Assembly: GCA_027450045.1 (NCBI GenBank)
Contig: DAIDKM010000001.1
Coordinates: 58,610 to 122,609 of the forward strand
Length of the DNA stretch: 64,000 nucleotides
From: Paludibacter sp.
GTDB taxonomy: Bacteria > Bacteroidota > Bacteroidia > Bacteroidales > Paludibacteraceae
Reading direction: 5' to 3'
In this document: piece by piece, positions 39,608 through 48,835 of the stretch
How the letters are laid out: every line of letters begins with the position of its first letter
Numbering within the stretch: the stretch's first letter is position 1
Notes under the pieces: generated by a model
Databases searched by the model: none
The model's input: only the letters and a program-made list of their open reading frames with translations
What the model was told of the DNA's origin: nothing
Made by a program: the position numbers and the translations under genes

Positions 39608-40933
39608 TTACTCAAAAGCACCCATTTTCAACATATTAACTTCTTGTTGAGTTAGATAGCGCCATGTACCGCGTGGCAATCCTTTTTTTGTCAATCCTGC
39701 AAAGAAGACACGATCCAAACGTTTGACACGATAACCCAGATGATCAAATATACGTCGAACAATGCGATTTCGTCCGGAATGTATTTGAATTCCCACCTGC
39801 TTACGATCTTCTTCATCCACAAAATGAACTTCGTCAGCATGAATTTCTCCATCTTCTAATTCAATCCCATTGACAATTTGTTCCATATCTGCCTTGGTAA
39901 GTGCTTTATCAAGATAGGCGTGATAAATTTTCTTTTTGTTGTACTTAGGATGTGTCAATTTGGAAGCAAGGTCGCCATCGTTTGTCAATAATAAAACTCC
40001 GGTAGTGCTTCTATCCAATCTACCCACAGGATAAATACGCTCATTACAAGCATTACGGACAAGGTCCAACACTGTTTTACGCTCCTTGGGATCATCTACT
40101 GTAGTGACAAAATCCTTTGGTTTGTTCAGTAAGAGGTAAACTTTTTTTTCTGATTGTACCGTCTGATCGTGAAAAATCACTTTGTCAGTAGGTAAAATTT
40201 TAGTTCCCAATTCACTGACAACTTGACCATTAACTGTTACTACTCCAGCTTTGATATATTCGTCAGCTTCGCGTCTTGAACAGATTCCTGCATTGGCTAA
40301 ATATTTATTGAGTCTAACAGGTTCATTGGCATTGGAGAGTGGAGCATAACTGCGTGGTGTGGGTGCTGGTCTGTACTCTTGTTGTTGCCGTGGAGGATAT
40401 GGACGATTATGAGAATCATTTCGTTGATTCCTGTTATTTTGTGAATATGGTCGCGGTGCTGAATCTCGTCGATCTCTTGAATCACCGCTTCTGTTGTATG
40501 AAGGATTATCCCGACGTTGATTTGAGTCTTGTGATGAATAACTACGATTCTGACTTGACGTATCATTTGATCCTCTGTAAGGACGTGGAGGATAGTCTCT
40601 GTTTCCTTCCCGATTGTATGGACGTTGCCCTTCGTTGGAAGTAGGTTTGTTGTATGAACGAGAAGAAGAATTATTGTCGTTTGAGTTATAGTTTCTTTGT
40701 GTATTACTTCTGTTCCCGTCTTCACGAGAAGAGTAAGGTCGTTGTTGTTGAGTGTTATCTCGTCCCTGATTGAAACGAGGCCTGTTTTCATTGCTGGAAG
40801 AATAGTTCTTCCCCGAAGCATTAGTCGTAAAACGGGGACGTGCTCGATTTGATCTGTTTGCATTACCGTCACGGCCGGCTCCTTCACCTGATTCTTTATC
40901 AGGATTTTGCCATTTGTTGTCTTTGAAGTCCAT
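39608..40933 (-). CDS. rluB: RluB/RsuA-family pseudouridine synthase with long R/N/S/Y-rich N-terminal extension
   Basis: VRLNKYLANAGICSRREADEYIKAGVVTVNGQVV (S4), IYPVGRLDRSTTGVLLLTNDGDLA; ~200 aa low-complexity N-terminus. Confidence 0.92.
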   Translation of the reverse strand: MDFKDNKWQNPDKESGEGAGRDGNANRSNRARPRFTTNASGKNYSSSNENRPRFNQGRDNTQQQRPYSSREDGNRSNTQRNYNSNDNNSSSRSYNKPTSNEGQRPYNREGNRDYPPRPYRGSNDTSSQNRSYSSQDSNQRRDNPSYNRSGDSRDRRDSAPRPYSQNNRNQRNDSHNRPYPPRQQQEYRPAPTPRSYAPLSNANEPVRLNKYLANAGICSRREADEYIKAGVVTVNGQVVSELGTKILPTDKVIFHDQTVQSEKKVYLLLNKPKDFVTTVDDPKERKTVLDLVRNACNERIYPVGRLDRSTTGVLLLTNDGDLASKLTHPKYNKKKIYHAYLDKALTKADMEQIVNGIELEDGEIHADEVHFVDEEDRKQVGIQIHSGRNRIVRRIFDHLGYRVKRLDRVFFAGLTKKGLPRGTWRYLTQQEVNMLKMGAFE

Positions 40934-41100
40934 TTGATGAATAAATTAATGTATGAAATCGGACATAAATTGCAGAGATGCTCTTTAATATACGCTTTTT
41001 AGTCTGTATATTGATAGGTTATAAAAATACTTTTTCTATGATTTCTTTTTTAATCGCTATATATTAAATAGTTAGAAAGCACGTATTTTCATCCTGCTTA

Positions 41101-42957
41101 TTATAGACTCTCGTCTATTAGCTTGATCTTTTTTTCAATTAAGTTGCGATCTTCTTTTAGTTGTTTTATTTTACGCTCAAGTTCTTGAACGATACTGTCT
41201 GATTTTTTTGTTTTAGCTGATATGAAACCCATGTTATTTTCATAAGTAGCAATTTCCGATTTTAGTGTGTCATAAGTTCTTAACAGTTTCTCACGTTCAC
41301 GAAAAAGCTGGTTTGAACGATCTCCTTCTACCATCTTTTCAACAGTATCTTTAAAGGAGATTAATTTGCGATTGACAGCATCGATGTTCATGGCATCCAT
41401 CTGCTTATTAACAGCTTCTTTGAATGTCTTAAAAATTTTATCTTTGTCTTTAAATGGAACATGTCCAATAGTATTCCATTGTGAAAGTAGTTCTCTGAAA
41501 TGAGTAAATGATTCTTGAACGTTTTCTGTTTTTTTAAAAGCATTAATCTTATCGATTAGCTCTTGTTTAAGATTCAAATTGGCTATTTCATCCATTTTTT
41601 TTGATGAAAAGGTTTTAGCCTTCTCTTCAAAAAAATGATCACATGCCGTTACAAATCTTTTCCAGAGAATATCAGAATATTTCTTGGCAACAGGCCCAAT
41701 AGTCTTCCATTCTTTTTGAATTTGAATCAGAATGTCGGTTGTTGCTTTCCAATCAGTACTGTTTTGAAGTGACTCAGCTTGTTCACAAAGTATTTTTTTC
41801 TTTTCAAAGTTTTCTTCTAATTCCGCTTTTGATGCTTTCATAAACTCACTTTTCAATTGAAAAAAGTGATCACATGCTGAGCGAAAACGTTCGTATACTT
41901 TGATGTTTTCTTTTCGTGGCGCAAATCCAATATTTTTCCATTGATGTTGATACTCAATAATTTCAGTTGTTTTAGTTTCCCAATCTCTGAAATTATTCAA
42001 CTTGGCATAATCAATTGATTCAACAGCTTCACATAACGTGTTTTTGGTTGTCAAATTGAGTTCTTCCTGCGTTTTTAGAGCCGCAAAAAAGTCTTGGTGT
42101 TTTTTATTTACAATGGCAGAAGCAGTTTTAAATCGCTCCCATACTTCATCTCTGAATTCACGAGCTACAGGTCCGATTTCTCGCCACTCTTCATGTAATT
42201 TCTGCAACATCCTCGAAGCGATTACAACATCTTTCTCCTCGGCTAATTTTTCGGCGGTTTCGCACAAAATCGTTTTTTGCTCCAGATTTTTTTTAAAATC
42301 GTAATCGCGGAGTTCATTATTGATTTTTATCAAATCATAAAAACGCTCCATGTAAACGTTGTAAACCTTCCAAAGTTCGTTGACTTTAGCTTGAGGAATT
42401 GCTCCAATACTTTTCCACTCTTGTTGTAACTTTCTAAAAATGGGCAAAGATTCGCCAACATCTCCCGATTCAGCAATGGCTTTTAATTGATCTAATAACG
42501 ATAGTTTCTTTTTGAGATTCTCTTCTTTGATTTTTTCTATAGATTCAATAAAAGCTGATTTTTGTTCTTTGTAGCTTTGTAGTAACGATTTGAAGTTAAT
42601 CTCTTCCTCGTCTGGTAATTGAGAAAAAGTGTCTTCTGTTCCGCCATTTTCGACAAACACTTTTTTTTGCTGTTCTATCTCAAGTTTATGCTTACGATAA
42701 TATTGTTGCTTAATGGCTTCTACAGCGTCTTTATCAATTTTTTCGATTGGATTTTTCATTATTTCCTGAAGCCTCGCAACCAGTTCTGCTTTTGTTAATG
42801 ACGCATATTCACGAAAAGAATCATTTTCTTTGTTGACATCTACCTGTTCAACTAAGTGTTCAGGCGCTTGATTGTTCGCAGATATGTCTGATTGTGTGTG
42901 CGATATAACCGCTTCTGACTGTTGTTCCTTGATGTCATCAAGAGTGTCCATGGGCAA
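41101..42957 (-). CDS. DUF349 repeat protein
   Basis: Five repeats of (E/Q)W..IG: QQEWKSIGAIP, HEEWREIGPV, QHQWKNIGFAP, QKEWKTIGPV, LSQWNTIGHVP. Confidence 0.85.
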   Translation of the reverse strand: MPMDTLDDIKEQQSEAVISHTQSDISANNQAPEHLVEQVDVNKENDSFREYASLTKAELVARLQEIMKNPIEKIDKDAVEAIKQQYYRKHKLEIEQQKKVFVENGGTEDTFSQLPDEEEINFKSLLQSYKEQKSAFIESIEKIKEENLKKKLSLLDQLKAIAESGDVGESLPIFRKLQQEWKSIGAIPQAKVNELWKVYNVYMERFYDLIKINNELRDYDFKKNLEQKTILCETAEKLAEEKDVVIASRMLQKLHEEWREIGPVAREFRDEVWERFKTASAIVNKKHQDFFAALKTQEELNLTTKNTLCEAVESIDYAKLNNFRDWETKTTEIIEYQHQWKNIGFAPRKENIKVYERFRSACDHFFQLKSEFMKASKAELEENFEKKKILCEQAESLQNSTDWKATTDILIQIQKEWKTIGPVAKKYSDILWKRFVTACDHFFEEKAKTFSSKKMDEIANLNLKQELIDKINAFKKTENVQESFTHFRELLSQWNTIGHVPFKDKDKIFKTFKEAVNKQMDAMNIDAVNRKLISFKDTVEKMVEGDRSNQLFREREKLLRTYDTLKSEIATYENNMGFISAKTKKSDSIVQELERKIKQLKEDRNLIEKKIKLIDESL

Positions 42958-43028
42958 TGTTGTTAGGGTGTTAAAGGATCGATGATAATCAGAACTGAAT
43001 GTTCGATAATCACTTATTCAAAGTGTTG

Positions 43029-43036
43029 CAAAATTA
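43029..43036 (-). promoter_or_regulatory. Putative -7 box TAATTTTG
   Basis: CAAAATTA upstream of the DUF349 gene. Confidence 0.4.
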
Positions 43037-43265
43037 GCGACTTTTTTTCTCACTGCAAAGTGTTTCGTAATTATATTGTTTGCTCGTTTGTGATGGTGAT
43101 GTTTTCCATTTTTTCTATTCAAACGATATTTATGAGAACGCATTGTTATTAGCGTGAGATTTTCAGAAGAGAATTTGGTTTTGATCTTGAGAGAAAATTC
43201 AAAATAGACCCATAAGTTTATTAGTTTTTAAGAAACAAAAAGAGTGTAAAGTCTTTTCGTTTTCG

Positions 43266-43273
43266 TATTTTTG
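43266..43273 (+). promoter_or_regulatory. Putative -7 box TATTTTTG
   Basis: Upstream of rfbB. Confidence 0.45.
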
Positions 43274-43322
43274 CATGTTGCTTTATTTGGAGCAAGAAAA
43301 TTCATCTTAAACATCAAATCAA

Positions 43323-44381
43323 GTGAAAATGAAGACAATTCTTATTACCGGTGGTGCAGGTTTTATTGGTTCACATGTTGTCGACCTATTTGTTGAGAAA
43401 TACCCAAATTATCAGATTGTTAATCTTGATGCATTGACTTATGCCGGTAATTTGGAGAATTTGAAGAAAGCATCAGAGAAATCAAATTATATATTTGAAA
43501 AAGAAGATATTACAAATGCAGATGCAATCAATCGGTTATTTGCCAAATATCAATTTGACGGAGTGATTCATTTAGCTGCTGAATCACATGTTGACCGATC
43601 TATTCTTGATCCTCTTTCGTTTGTAAAAACCAATGTGCTGGGGACCGTAAATTTACTCCATGCTGCAAAAGAATCTTGGAAAAGTTCTTTTGAAGGGAAA
43701 CGATTTTATCATATTTCAACTGATGAAGTATATGGTTCGTTAAGTCATGAAGGTAAATTCAAAGAAACCACATCGTACGATCCCCGAAGTCCATATTCTG
43801 CTTCGAAAGCCAGTTCAGATCATTTTGTGAGAGCTTTTTATCATACATTTCAATTACCGATTGTTGTGTCAAATTGTTCCAACAACTATGGAGCACGTCA
43901 ATTTCCCGAGAAATTGATTCCTTTAGCCATTAATAATATTAAGTATAACAAGCCAATACCAATTTACGGAAAAGGAGAAAACATACGTGACTGGCTTTAT
44001 GTTAACGACCATGCATCTGCCATTGATCTTATTTTTCATCAAGGCTCTAATGGAGAAACCTATAACATCGGAGGAAATAATGAATGGACAAACATTGATC
44101 TTATTCGCCTTCTGTGTGAAATTATGGATAAAAAACTGGGACGATCTGCCGGTACGTCAGCAAAGCTGATCACGTTTATTACAGATCGCGCTGGGCATGA
44201 TTTGCGTTATGCGATTGATTCGTCAAAATTGCAACAAGAATTAGGATGGAAACCTTCGTTGCAATTTGCTGAAGGGTTAGAAAAAACCGTCGAGTGGTAT
44301 TTGGACAATGAGGAATGGATGACGAATATTACCACTGGAGTTTATCAACAATACTACGAAAAACAATATAAACTGAATTGA
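43323..44381 (+). CDS. rfbB: dTDP-glucose 4,6-dehydratase
   Basis: ILITGGAGFIGSHVVDLFVEKYPNYQIVNLDALTYAGNLENL, STDEVYGSL, SNCSNNYGARQFPEKLIPL. Confidence 0.97.
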   Translation: MKMKTILITGGAGFIGSHVVDLFVEKYPNYQIVNLDALTYAGNLENLKKASEKSNYIFEKEDITNADAINRLFAKYQFDGVIHLAAESHVDRSILDPLSFVKTNVLGTVNLLHAAKESWKSSFEGKRFYHISTDEVYGSLSHEGKFKETTSYDPRSPYSASKASSDHFVRAFYHTFQLPIVVSNCSNNYGARQFPEKLIPLAINNIKYNKPIPIYGKGENIRDWLYVNDHASAIDLIFHQGSNGETYNIGGNNEWTNIDLIRLLCEIMDKKLGRSAGTSAKLITFITDRAGHDLRYAIDSSKLQQELGWKPSLQFAEGLEKTVEWYLDNEEWMTNITTGVYQQYYEKQYKLN

Positions 44382-44445
44382 TCTTCTGCTTTAAATAAAC
44401 AACTTAAATAATTATATTATAGTAGTTTATGTAAATAAAAAGTAT

Positions 44446-44646
44446 ATGACAAAATCAAAACGAACTTACGCAGAATCCATTGAAGAGTTAGATAGTTTAT
44501 TGTTGCAACTTGAAAAAAATGAAGTCCCTTTGGAAGAATTGGCTGTTATGGTGAAAAAAGCGACTGATTTGATACATCAGTGTCAAAAACAGTTGTTTGA
44601 AACCGATGCAGAAATCCAAAAACTATTAGAAAACATTATTTCATGA
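44446..44646 (+). CDS. xseB: Exodeoxyribonuclease VII small subunit
   Basis: TYAESIEELDSLLLQLEKNEVPLEELAVMVKKATDLI. Confidence 0.9.
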   Translation: MTKSKRTYAESIEELDSLLLQLEKNEVPLEELAVMVKKATDLIHQCQKQLFETDAEIQKLLENIIS

Positions 44647-44649
44647 ATT

Positions 44650-45030
44650 TCAACGAATAAGCGCTATTATTTTTGGTAAAAAAATGACCGCTCCAATTAA
44701 TGCAGCCATACAACTGAGAACCAAAACAGCGCCTGCAGCAATGTCTTTTACAGCTCCGGCTTTTGGATTCCAGTCTGGTGAAATAATATCAACTAATTTT
44801 TCAATGGCAGTGTTGAAAAGTTCGGCAGCAATGACAATGCCAATACAACCAATAATTGCTGTCCATTCTAAAGCGCTTATATTCAATAAAAAAGAGGTTA
44901 TTATTGCCGCAAAGGAAATTATAATATGAACTTTAATGTTTATTTCGCCTTTCTTGAATGACAATCGTACTCCTTGAAATGCAAAACTAAAGCTTTTCAA
45001 AAAACGACGAAAAGATTGTTGTTTAATCAT
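44650..45030 (-). CDS. dgkA: Diacylglycerol kinase family protein (DgkA-type, undecaprenol kinase-like)
   Basis: FQGVRLSFKKGEINIKVHI, AAELFNTAIEKLVDIISPDWNPKAGAVKDIAAGAVL. Confidence 0.93.
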   Translation of the reverse strand: MIKQQSFRRFLKSFSFAFQGVRLSFKKGEINIKVHIIISFAAIITSFLLNISALEWTAIIGCIGIVIAAELFNTAIEKLVDIISPDWNPKAGAVKDIAAGAVLVLSCMAALIGAVIFLPKIIALIR

Positions 45031-45040
45031 GAGTATTGAG

Positions 45041-45634
45041 TTATTTGTGCATCAACGTACCAAAAATAGATGCAATATTTGTGGCAAAGAGTTTTACAGC
45101 TATAGCTAACAAAATAATCCCGAAAAATTTCCTCAAAATATAGATTCCTCCTTTTCCTATCCATCGTTCAATTTTATCAGTCATTCTGAGAACGACATAC
45201 ACAAAGATCATATTCAACATCAGAGCAATGATGATATTAATTGTTTGATATTCTGCTCGCAATGAAAGTAATGAGGTAAAAGATCCTGGGCCTGCAATTA
45301 AAGGAAAAGCGAGCGGCACAATGGATGCAACGTTGGAGGGGCCATCCATTTTAAATATTTCAACGCCAAGAGTCATCTCAAAAGCCATAATGAAAATAAT
45401 AATTGAACCGGCTACTGCAAATGACTTAATGTCAACGCCAAACAACTTTAAAACAATATCGCCTGCAAACAAAAATCCAAGCATCACAACAAAAGAAATA
45501 GTCGTGACCATCAACGGATTGATCTGATTGTTTTTTTGTTTTATACCTAAGATAATGGGAAGTGACCCTAAAATATCGATGATGGCAAATAAAACGACAA
45601 AAGCGCTTGTTATTTCTAGAATGCTGATATTCAT
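45041..45634 (-). CDS. MarC family membrane protein
   Basis: FAIIDILGSLPIILGI, VPLAFPLIAGPGSFTSLLSL. Confidence 0.9.
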   Translation of the reverse strand: MNISILEITSAFVVLFAIIDILGSLPIILGIKQKNNQINPLMVTTISFVVMLGFLFAGDIVLKLFGVDIKSFAVAGSIIIFIMAFEMTLGVEIFKMDGPSNVASIVPLAFPLIAGPGSFTSLLSLRAEYQTINIIIALMLNMIFVYVVLRMTDKIERWIGKGGIYILRKFFGIILLAIAVKLFATNIASIFGTLMHK

Positions 45635-46527
45635 AATATATTCTGGTTTTTAAAGGTAAGGATTTGATCGAGTGTTTGACGGTTAATCTGTTTTCGTTTG
45701 TCATCGTTGATCCATCCCCATTTATTAAAATAGCGTATCATATTGATGACGTGAATAACAAGGAGTTTCAAGTTTTTATAAGATCCCTGTTCATGGGTAT
45801 GTACAATGCTCACTTGTGGATAAAAAATAGTTTCATATTGTTCATGTATTCGGCGAGATAAATCAATATCTTCCGGATATAAGAAAAATTGTTCGTCAAA
45901 CAATCCAACTTCTTTTATGGCTTGCGTCCTCAATACCATAAAACATCCCGACAAATAAGGAACATTCAAAATTTTATCGTAACCCCATTCTTTTAATTGA
46001 AACTGATTCATTCTTTTAGCCGCCCATTGTTTAGGGATGAAACGTTTCATGAATACATCAATGGGTGTTGGAAGGAGTTTGCAAAGATATTGTAAGTTTC
46101 CGTTAGGATAAAATACTTTCGGCATTAAAGCTCCGACAGTTGGATTTTCTAGCATGAAGTCAACGATCTTATGCAAAATTTCTGGTTCGAATATAACATC
46201 GGGATTCATTACAACATGAAATCTCGTATTATAATTGATTGATTTTTTGAGAGCTATATTGTGTGCACGACCGAATCCGATGTTGTGATCATTTTTGGTA
46301 TATTGTATTGGTAAAGATAAAAACCTTGGTTCATCAGTAGCTGAATTGTCAATGAGAAAAATTGTTTGTACGACAGATGACTGCATCAACAAAGCAACAA
46401 GAGATGCTATCATCTCAAAAGGTTGTTCAAAACGAACGATAGAAACATTTAGATTTCCAATGTTGTGATCTGTTTGTGTTTCCTTATTTGATCGGATTGC
46501 ATGCTGATGATTTGTTTCTTTATCCAT
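45631..46527 (-). CDS. Family 2 glycosyltransferase (rhamnosyltransferase-like)
   Basis: FLIDNSATD, NIGFGRAHNIALK, VMNPDV, LFDEQFFLYPEDIDLSRRI. Confidence 0.9.
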   Translation of the reverse strand: MDKETNHQHAIRSNKETQTDHNIGNLNVSIVRFEQPFEMIASLVALLMQSSVVQTIFLIDNSATDEPRFLSLPIQYTKNDHNIGFGRAHNIALKKSINYNTRFHVVMNPDVIFEPEILHKIVDFMLENPTVGALMPKVFYPNGNLQYLCKLLPTPIDVFMKRFIPKQWAAKRMNQFQLKEWGYDKILNVPYLSGCFMVLRTQAIKEVGLFDEQFFLYPEDIDLSRRIHEQYETIFYPQVSIVHTHEQGSYKNLKLLVIHVINMIRYFNKWGWINDDKRKQINRQTLDQILTFKNQNIL

Positions 46528-47938
46528 TCATTCTCAATTTCAATTGCACAACATTTTCAACATGTTGCGTATGTGGAAACATATCTACCGGTTGAACTTT
46601 CGTGACTTCGTATTGTTCATCAAGTAACTGTAAATCTCTGGCTTGTGTTGCCGGATTACAACTTACATAAACGATGCATTTCGGTTTAATTTCTAAAATC
46701 TTTTCAATCACATCTTTGTGCATCCCTGCTCTGGGTGGATCAGTAATCAAAACGTCAGGCATTCCATACGTATTGATAAATGCGTCATTCATCACGTCTT
46801 TAATATCACCGGCAAAAAAAAGTGTGTTGTCAACGTGGTTAAGTTGAGCATTTGATATTGCATCTTCAATAGCTTCAGGAACATATTCAATTCCAATAAC
46901 TTGACGTGTCGTTTTGGCTATAAAATTTGCAATTGTGCCAGTGCCAGTGTACAAATCATAAACTAATTCATTCCCTGTCAATTCAGCAAATTCACGTACA
47001 ATTTTATAAAGTTCATATGCTTGTATCGAATTAGTTTGATAAAATGATTTTGGTCCAATCTTAAACTGGAGCGATTCCATTTGTTCTAAAATATAATCAC
47101 GCCCATGAAATAGGAGTACCTGTTGATCTGTAATGCTATCGTTTGCTTTTTCATTGACGATATAAACTAATGAAGTGATTTCGGGAAACTGCTCAACTAA
47201 AAATTTCATTAGTTGATTACGTAGTTCTGTTTCTTCATAATAAAATACCATGATAACCATCAATTCGCCAGTCGTTGTAGTTCGAATGATCATATTTCTA
47301 AGCCACCCTTCTTGATTTCGCAAATCAAAGAAGGACATTTGATGCGCTATTGCATATTCTTTAATAGCATTTCGAATTCGATTTGAAACATCGCTCTGCA
47401 ACCAACATGTTTTAATGTCCAATACTTTGTCAAACAAGGTTGGGATATGGAATCCAAGGGCGTTTCTATCTTCAATTGTTTCTCCTGACTGAAGTTCGTT
47501 TTCGGTCATCCAGCGTTTATTAGAAAATGTGAATTCAAGTTTATTGCGATAGAATGTAGCATGGGCTGCTCCAAGAATGGGTGAAATATCCGGAAGTGAG
47601 ATTTTACCAATGCGCTGCAAATTGTCGATTACTTGTTTCTGCTTATAGAACAATTGTTTATCATAACGTATATGTTGCCATTTGCATCCTCCACACGTAC
47701 CGAAATGCTCACAAAAAGGTTCTACACGTTCGTCTGAATAATGATGAAAAGTAATTGCCTTACCTTCAGCATAACTATTACGTTTTTTTGTCAGTTGAAT
47801 ATCGACTATATCGCCAGGCGCTACAAATGGGATAAAGATTACCCAATCGTTGACTTTGGCCACTGCTTTTCCTTCGGCTGCAATATCCACTATCGAAACT
47901 TCAGTCAAAACTGGAAGTTGTTTTTTTATATGTCTCAC
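46520..47938 (-). CDS. rlmD: 23S rRNA (uracil(1939)-C(5))-methyltransferase (RlmD/RumA)
   Basis: TRAM domain, CGGCKWQHIRYDKQLFYKQKQV, YDLYTGTGTIANFIA, TDPPRAGMHKDV, YVSCNPATQARDL. Confidence 0.95.
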   Translation of the reverse strand: MRHIKKQLPVLTEVSIVDIAAEGKAVAKVNDWVIFIPFVAPGDIVDIQLTKKRNSYAEGKAITFHHYSDERVEPFCEHFGTCGGCKWQHIRYDKQLFYKQKQVIDNLQRIGKISLPDISPILGAAHATFYRNKLEFTFSNKRWMTENELQSGETIEDRNALGFHIPTLFDKVLDIKTCWLQSDVSNRIRNAIKEYAIAHQMSFFDLRNQEGWLRNMIIRTTTTGELMVIMVFYYEETELRNQLMKFLVEQFPEITSLVYIVNEKANDSITDQQVLLFHGRDYILEQMESLQFKIGPKSFYQTNSIQAYELYKIVREFAELTGNELVYDLYTGTGTIANFIAKTTRQVIGIEYVPEAIEDAISNAQLNHVDNTLFFAGDIKDVMNDAFINTYGMPDVLITDPPRAGMHKDVIEKILEIKPKCIVYVSCNPATQARDLQLLDEQYEVTKVQPVDMFPHTQHVENVVQLKLRMNG

Positions 47939-47958
47939 TTGGTTGTTTTTTTTATTTG

Positions 47959-47966
47959 CAAAATTA
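47959..47966 (-). promoter_or_regulatory. Putative -7 box TAATTTTG for rlmD
   Basis: CAAAATTA on plus strand. Confidence 0.4.
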
Positions 47967-48330
47967 AATATTTATCTCGGGTATTCAAAAAGGAAGTAGA
48001 GGGAACCCTTGTTATCATAGCAATATCTTCAGCTGGCCTTAGATATTATGCAAAAAATCGAATTCTCAGTACGTCCATATCTATTCAATATCACTTTAAA
48101 ATGTTATATATCATATAATTATAATTGTTTTTTGAGATCGAATTCATGAGATTGTTTTTAAGATTATCCCGCAAAACAGACTTAGGAGCGTGAAACACAA
48201 AAAAGAGCATTGAATTCTATCATAGGGTTTCGTATTAACGCAAAATTGTACAGATGAAAATAAATTGGAGGGAAGGTATGCGAATTAAGAAAGGATTGAT
48301 TGGCAGATTTGGCAATGCATAATCTCTAAT

Positions 48331-48340
48331 TACATTTGTA
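48331..48340 (+). promoter_or_regulatory. Dyad TACATTTGTA, site 1
   Basis: TTACA-TT-TGTAA perfect dyad; contains TACATTTG -7-like box. Confidence 0.55.
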
Positions 48341-48388
48341 AACGCATAAACCAAGTACAAAGTTACACTTCTTCGAGATACAATGCTC

Positions 48389-48398
48389 TACAAATGTA
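48389..48398 (-). promoter_or_regulatory. Dyad TACATTTGTA, site 2 (inverted)
   Basis: TACAAATGTA on plus strand. Confidence 0.5.
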
Positions 48399-48730
48399 CT
48401 TTTTGTAATGCCGATTGATCTCCTTTTACAAAACAACAAAATAGCATTATTGTTTATTACTATCATGGAGTATTTGGCAATCAAATTATTGTATATCAAT
48501 ATGTTGTTGTTAAATATTAAACTCATAATTGAATGCCATTCTTTTATCATTATAGAATTTGATCAGATTGCCACCAAAACGTATATTGTATAAGTCTTAC
48601 TATTTATATATCAATACAATATAGACGTTTCATAAATCATTAGTTTTCTATGGTCTATTAGATATGGCCTTTCTATAGTGTATTCGTTATCAACTCTGTC
48701 TAAACAATACTATATGTAGTTTGCGTTATT

Positions 48731-48740
48731 TACATTTGTA
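48731..48740 (+). promoter_or_regulatory. Dyad TACATTTGTA, site 3
   Basis: TTACATTTGTAA. Confidence 0.6.
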
Positions 48741-48759
48741 ATGCGTATTCTTGCTCAAA

Positions 48760-48769
48760 TACATTTGTA
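48760..48769 (+). promoter_or_regulatory. Dyad TACATTTGTA, site 4
   Basis: ATACATTTGTAT. Confidence 0.6.
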
Positions 48770-48797
48770 TTGTATTGCTTTTGTGAATTTGTTTGTT

Positions 48798-48807
48798 TAC
48801 ATTTGTA
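48798..48807 (+). promoter_or_regulatory. Dyad TACATTTGTA, site 5
   Basis: TTACATTTGTAG, 28 nt upstream of the HTH gene ATG. Confidence 0.6.
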
Positions 48808-48835
48808 GCGTGGTTGAAATGTAATAATAATTGCC

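Noticed and set aside
40297-40887. 196-aa ORF on the same strand but a different frame within rluB's low-complexity region, and the 101-aa opposite-strand ORF 40339-40644
   Set aside because: Shadow ORFs produced by the repetitive R/N/S codon composition; no start context or domain, and the rluB frame is clearly coding.
43323-47938. Possible polysaccharide biosynthesis locus (rfbB, GT2, DgkA-type kinase)
   Set aside because: Genes are interspersed with xseB, marC and rlmD on different strands, with no rfbACD, flippase or polymerase; not a coherent cluster.
47741-48118. 125-aa plus-strand ORF overlapping rlmD start and intergenic region
   Set aside because: Mostly antisense to rlmD; the remainder is low-complexity AT-rich sequence.
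48326-48593. 74-aa and 61-aa ORFs in the dyad-containing intergenic region
   Set aside because: Ile/Asn/Leu-rich translations expected from AT-rich noncoding DNA, overlapping on opposite strands.
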